Below the pieces are notes generated by a model, which saw only the letters and a list, made by a program, of their open reading frames with translations, was not told where the DNA came from and did not search any database. From an uncultured Sphingobium sp. (lineage in GTDB: Bacteria; Pseudomonadota; Alphaproteobacteria; Sphingomonadales; Sphingomonadaceae), in NCBI GenBank assembly GCA_913773715.1, contig CAJYHD010000747.1:1-8646 (forward strand): a DNA stretch of 8,646 bases, written 5' to 3'. Of the stretch, positions 7,550 to 8,646 are shown one piece after another (the stretch's first letter is position 1; every line of letters starts with the position of its first letter). The position numbers and the translations under genes are program-made.

Positions 7550-7563
7550 TGGTAGCGCTATCA
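7550..7563. promoter_or_regulatory. LacI-family operator-like palindrome upstream of the TonB-dependent receptor
   Basis: TGGTAGCGCTATCA is a near-perfect dyad centred on AGCGCT; only one base pair breaks full symmetry. It has the CG-centred form typical of LacI/GalR-family sites. As I recall, it differs by one base from the 'xyl-box' TGGTAGCGCTAACA described upstream of xylan and xylose genes in Xanthomonas, with similar sites in Caulobacter. It sits at or just after the transcription start predicted from the TTGACA promoter, a position that would block initiation when the repressor is bound. No LacI-type regulator gene is present in this window. Confidence 0.72.
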
Positions 7564-7571
7564 ATGCGCAC

Positions 7572-7600
7572 TACATGAAACCCGTGCCGCTGATTGTCAA
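7572..7600 (-). promoter_or_regulatory. Probable sigma-70 promoter for the TonB-dependent receptor
   Basis: On the minus strand a perfect -35 box, TTGACA (7600-7595), is followed by a 17-base spacer and a poor -10, CATGTA (7577-7572). The start would fall near 7565, giving a leader of about 64 bases that begins with the LacI-type operator. The -35 match and spacing are good and the -10 is weak, so the -10 choice is uncertain. Confidence 0.5.
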
Positions 7601-7644
7601 GCGACCTTGGACAGTTTGTGGTAACGGTAGCTTTTACGTCACAC

Positions 7645-8646
7645 TCATGGGTCTGGGCGACTGACGATCTCGGCGCAGGCACCGGTCACGCCCTCAGCTT
7701 TCGCGCGCACCACGATCTTTCCCGCACGCCTGGGATCACCCTTTACGATGACGAGCGCCAACCCGTTGAAAGCCTTGCGCTCATGCGCGGGGAAAGCCGT
7801 CATGTCGGTACCGTCGCCATTGTCGGTTGCAACGATCTCGCCCGGCCCTTCGATGCTGAAGTCGATCGACGGCTTGGCGGCGGGGGCGACATTGCCGTCC
7901 TTATCCAGCACCCTGAGCGTAACGAATGACAGGTCGCGGCCATCATTGGCGATCGTCGCACGGTCGGCGGTCAACGAAAGTTTTGCCGCTTCACCAACTC
8001 TGCGGACGCTCGCGCTGGCCCAGGGCTGCCCCTTCTTCCATGTATCGACACGCACTTCGCCCGGCTCGTACGTTACATAGTCCCAACGGAAGCGATATTC
8101 GTAATCGCGCTTCTTGATGCGCCCCTGCGACTTGCCGTTGACGAACAGTTCTGCCTCATCTGCCGAGGAGAAGACATGGACCGGCGTCACCTGCCCTTCC
8201 CGCCCCGGCCATGTACAATGCGGCAGGATGTGCGCGAATTTGAGGTCGGGCCGCCAGCGCGACTGGTACAGCCAGAAGCGATCCCTGGGAAAACCGGCGA
8301 GATCGAGGATGCCGGAATAGGAACTGCGGGACGTGTAATAGGGCGTCGATTCGCACAGATAGTCGAAGCCGGTCCAGACGAACTCGCCCGCGACATAGGG
8401 ATTCTGGTCGTCCGCCGCCCAGACGCGATCGGGCGACGATCCGAAATCCGCGCGCAGGTCCGCTTCGTGCCAGTCGGGAAAGATCAGGTGGAAGTCGTGC
8501 GGCGTCTTCGTCTTTTCCCAGCTGCCGAACACCTCGTCCATCACGAGGAAGCCCATCTGGTCCGTGAGTTCGAGCAGTTCGGGCGCGGGCGGATTGTGGC
8601 TCATGCGCACGGCATTCGCGCTCATGTCGCGCAGGATTTGCAGCTG
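7645..8646 (-). CDS. Glycoside hydrolase family 2 (beta-galactosidase-like), 3' part, lacking its catalytic segment
   Basis: The frame runs in from the right edge (visible start QLQILRD) for 333 residues to a TGA at 7645-7647; the 5' part lies outside. Visible residues 1-65 are GH2 TIM-barrel sequence ('NAVRMSHNPPAPELLELTD', 'GFLVMDEVFGSWEKTK', 'DWHEADLRA'). Residues 67-100 are the last barrel strand ('FGSSPDRVWAADDQ', 'GEFVWTGFDYL'). Then come 'SSYSGILDLAGFPRDRFWLYQSRW', a DUF4982-like domain ('HILPHCTWPGREGQVTPVHVF', 'AELFVNGKSQGR', about 137-217) and a GH2 C-terminal Ig-like domain (about 220-325). Intact relatives have roughly 150 residues between 'DLRA' and 'DFGSS', including the N-E acid/base motif and the nucleophile glutamate. 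Both are missing here although the frame is kept. The family cleaves beta-galactosides of plant glycans, but this product is probably inactive as a hydrolase and may be a pseudogene in decay. An assembly error is the main alternative. It lies 143 bp upstream of the receptor on the same strand. Confidence 0.85.
   Translation of the reverse strand, partial: QLQILRDMSANAVRMSHNPPAPELLELTDQMGFLVMDEVFGSWEKTKTPHDFHLIFPDWHEADLRADFGSSPDRVWAADDQNPYVAGEFVWTGFDYLCESTPYYTSRSSYSGILDLAGFPRDRFWLYQSRWRPDLKFAHILPHCTWPGREGQVTPVHVFSSADEAELFVNGKSQGRIKKRDYEYRFRWDYVTYEPGEVRVDTWKKGQPWASASVRRVGEAAKLSLTADRATIANDGRDLSFVTLRVLDKDGNVAPAAKPSIDFSIEGPGEIVATDNGDGTDMTAFPAHERKAFNGLALVIVKGDPRRAGKIVVRAKAEGVTGACAEIVSRPDP

Noticed and set aside
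7502..7564. Extended receptor start at TTG 7564
   Set aside because: It would lie at the predicted transcription start and overlap the operator. The ATG at 7501 has a strong AGGAG-type ribosome site and is followed directly by a proper signal peptide.

Overview
The window reads as chromosomal DNA of a high-GC alphaproteobacterium, most likely a sphingomonad or Caulobacter relative. The grounds are the very long TonB-dependent receptor of the Caulobacter/Xanthomonas type with an 'ASAQD'-style signal peptide, a LacI-type operator TGGTAGCGCTATCA, an AsnC/Lrp regulator resembling alphaproteobacterial PutR, and strong GC bias. No tRNA, rRNA, CRISPR array, insertion sequence or phage gene was seen.

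The layout, left to right, is as follows. Bases 1-726 (+) hold the end of an unrecognised protein. Bases 883-1374 (+) encode an Lrp/AsnC regulator. An acyltransferase-3 membrane protein (2444-1371, -) runs tail to tail into it, the two stop codons sharing CTAG. About 130 bp further on, a small membrane-anchored SGNH/GDSL hydrolase (2577-3272, +) diverges from the acyltransferase and ends 6 bp from a convergent neighbour. The right half (8646-3279) is one minus-strand polysaccharide-use locus. In transcription order it holds the 3' part of a glycoside hydrolase family 2 gene, a TonB-dependent receptor with its own promoter and LacI-type operator, an intrinsic terminator, and a secreted SGNH acetylesterase-like enzyme starting about 20 bp after the terminator.

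The right-hand genes suit uptake and breakdown of an acetylated, galactose- or xylose-containing plant glycan: the esterase would remove acetyl groups, the receptor would import oligosaccharides across the outer membrane, and the GH2 enzyme would trim them. The GH2 frame, however, jumps from the middle of the TIM barrel (after the 'DWHEADLRA' segment) straight to the last barrel strand ('GEFVWTGFDYL'). The stretch that normally carries both catalytic glutamates is absent. Two strongly conserved residues beyond the junction are changed to cysteine. The product is probably not an active glycosidase, and this is the most unusual observation in the window.

The other points of interest are regulatory: a TTGACA promoter whose predicted start lies on the LacI-type operator, a strong terminator placed between receptor and esterase, and a lower-GC block inside the receptor gene. 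I did not find convincing evidence for a wholly new multi-gene system.
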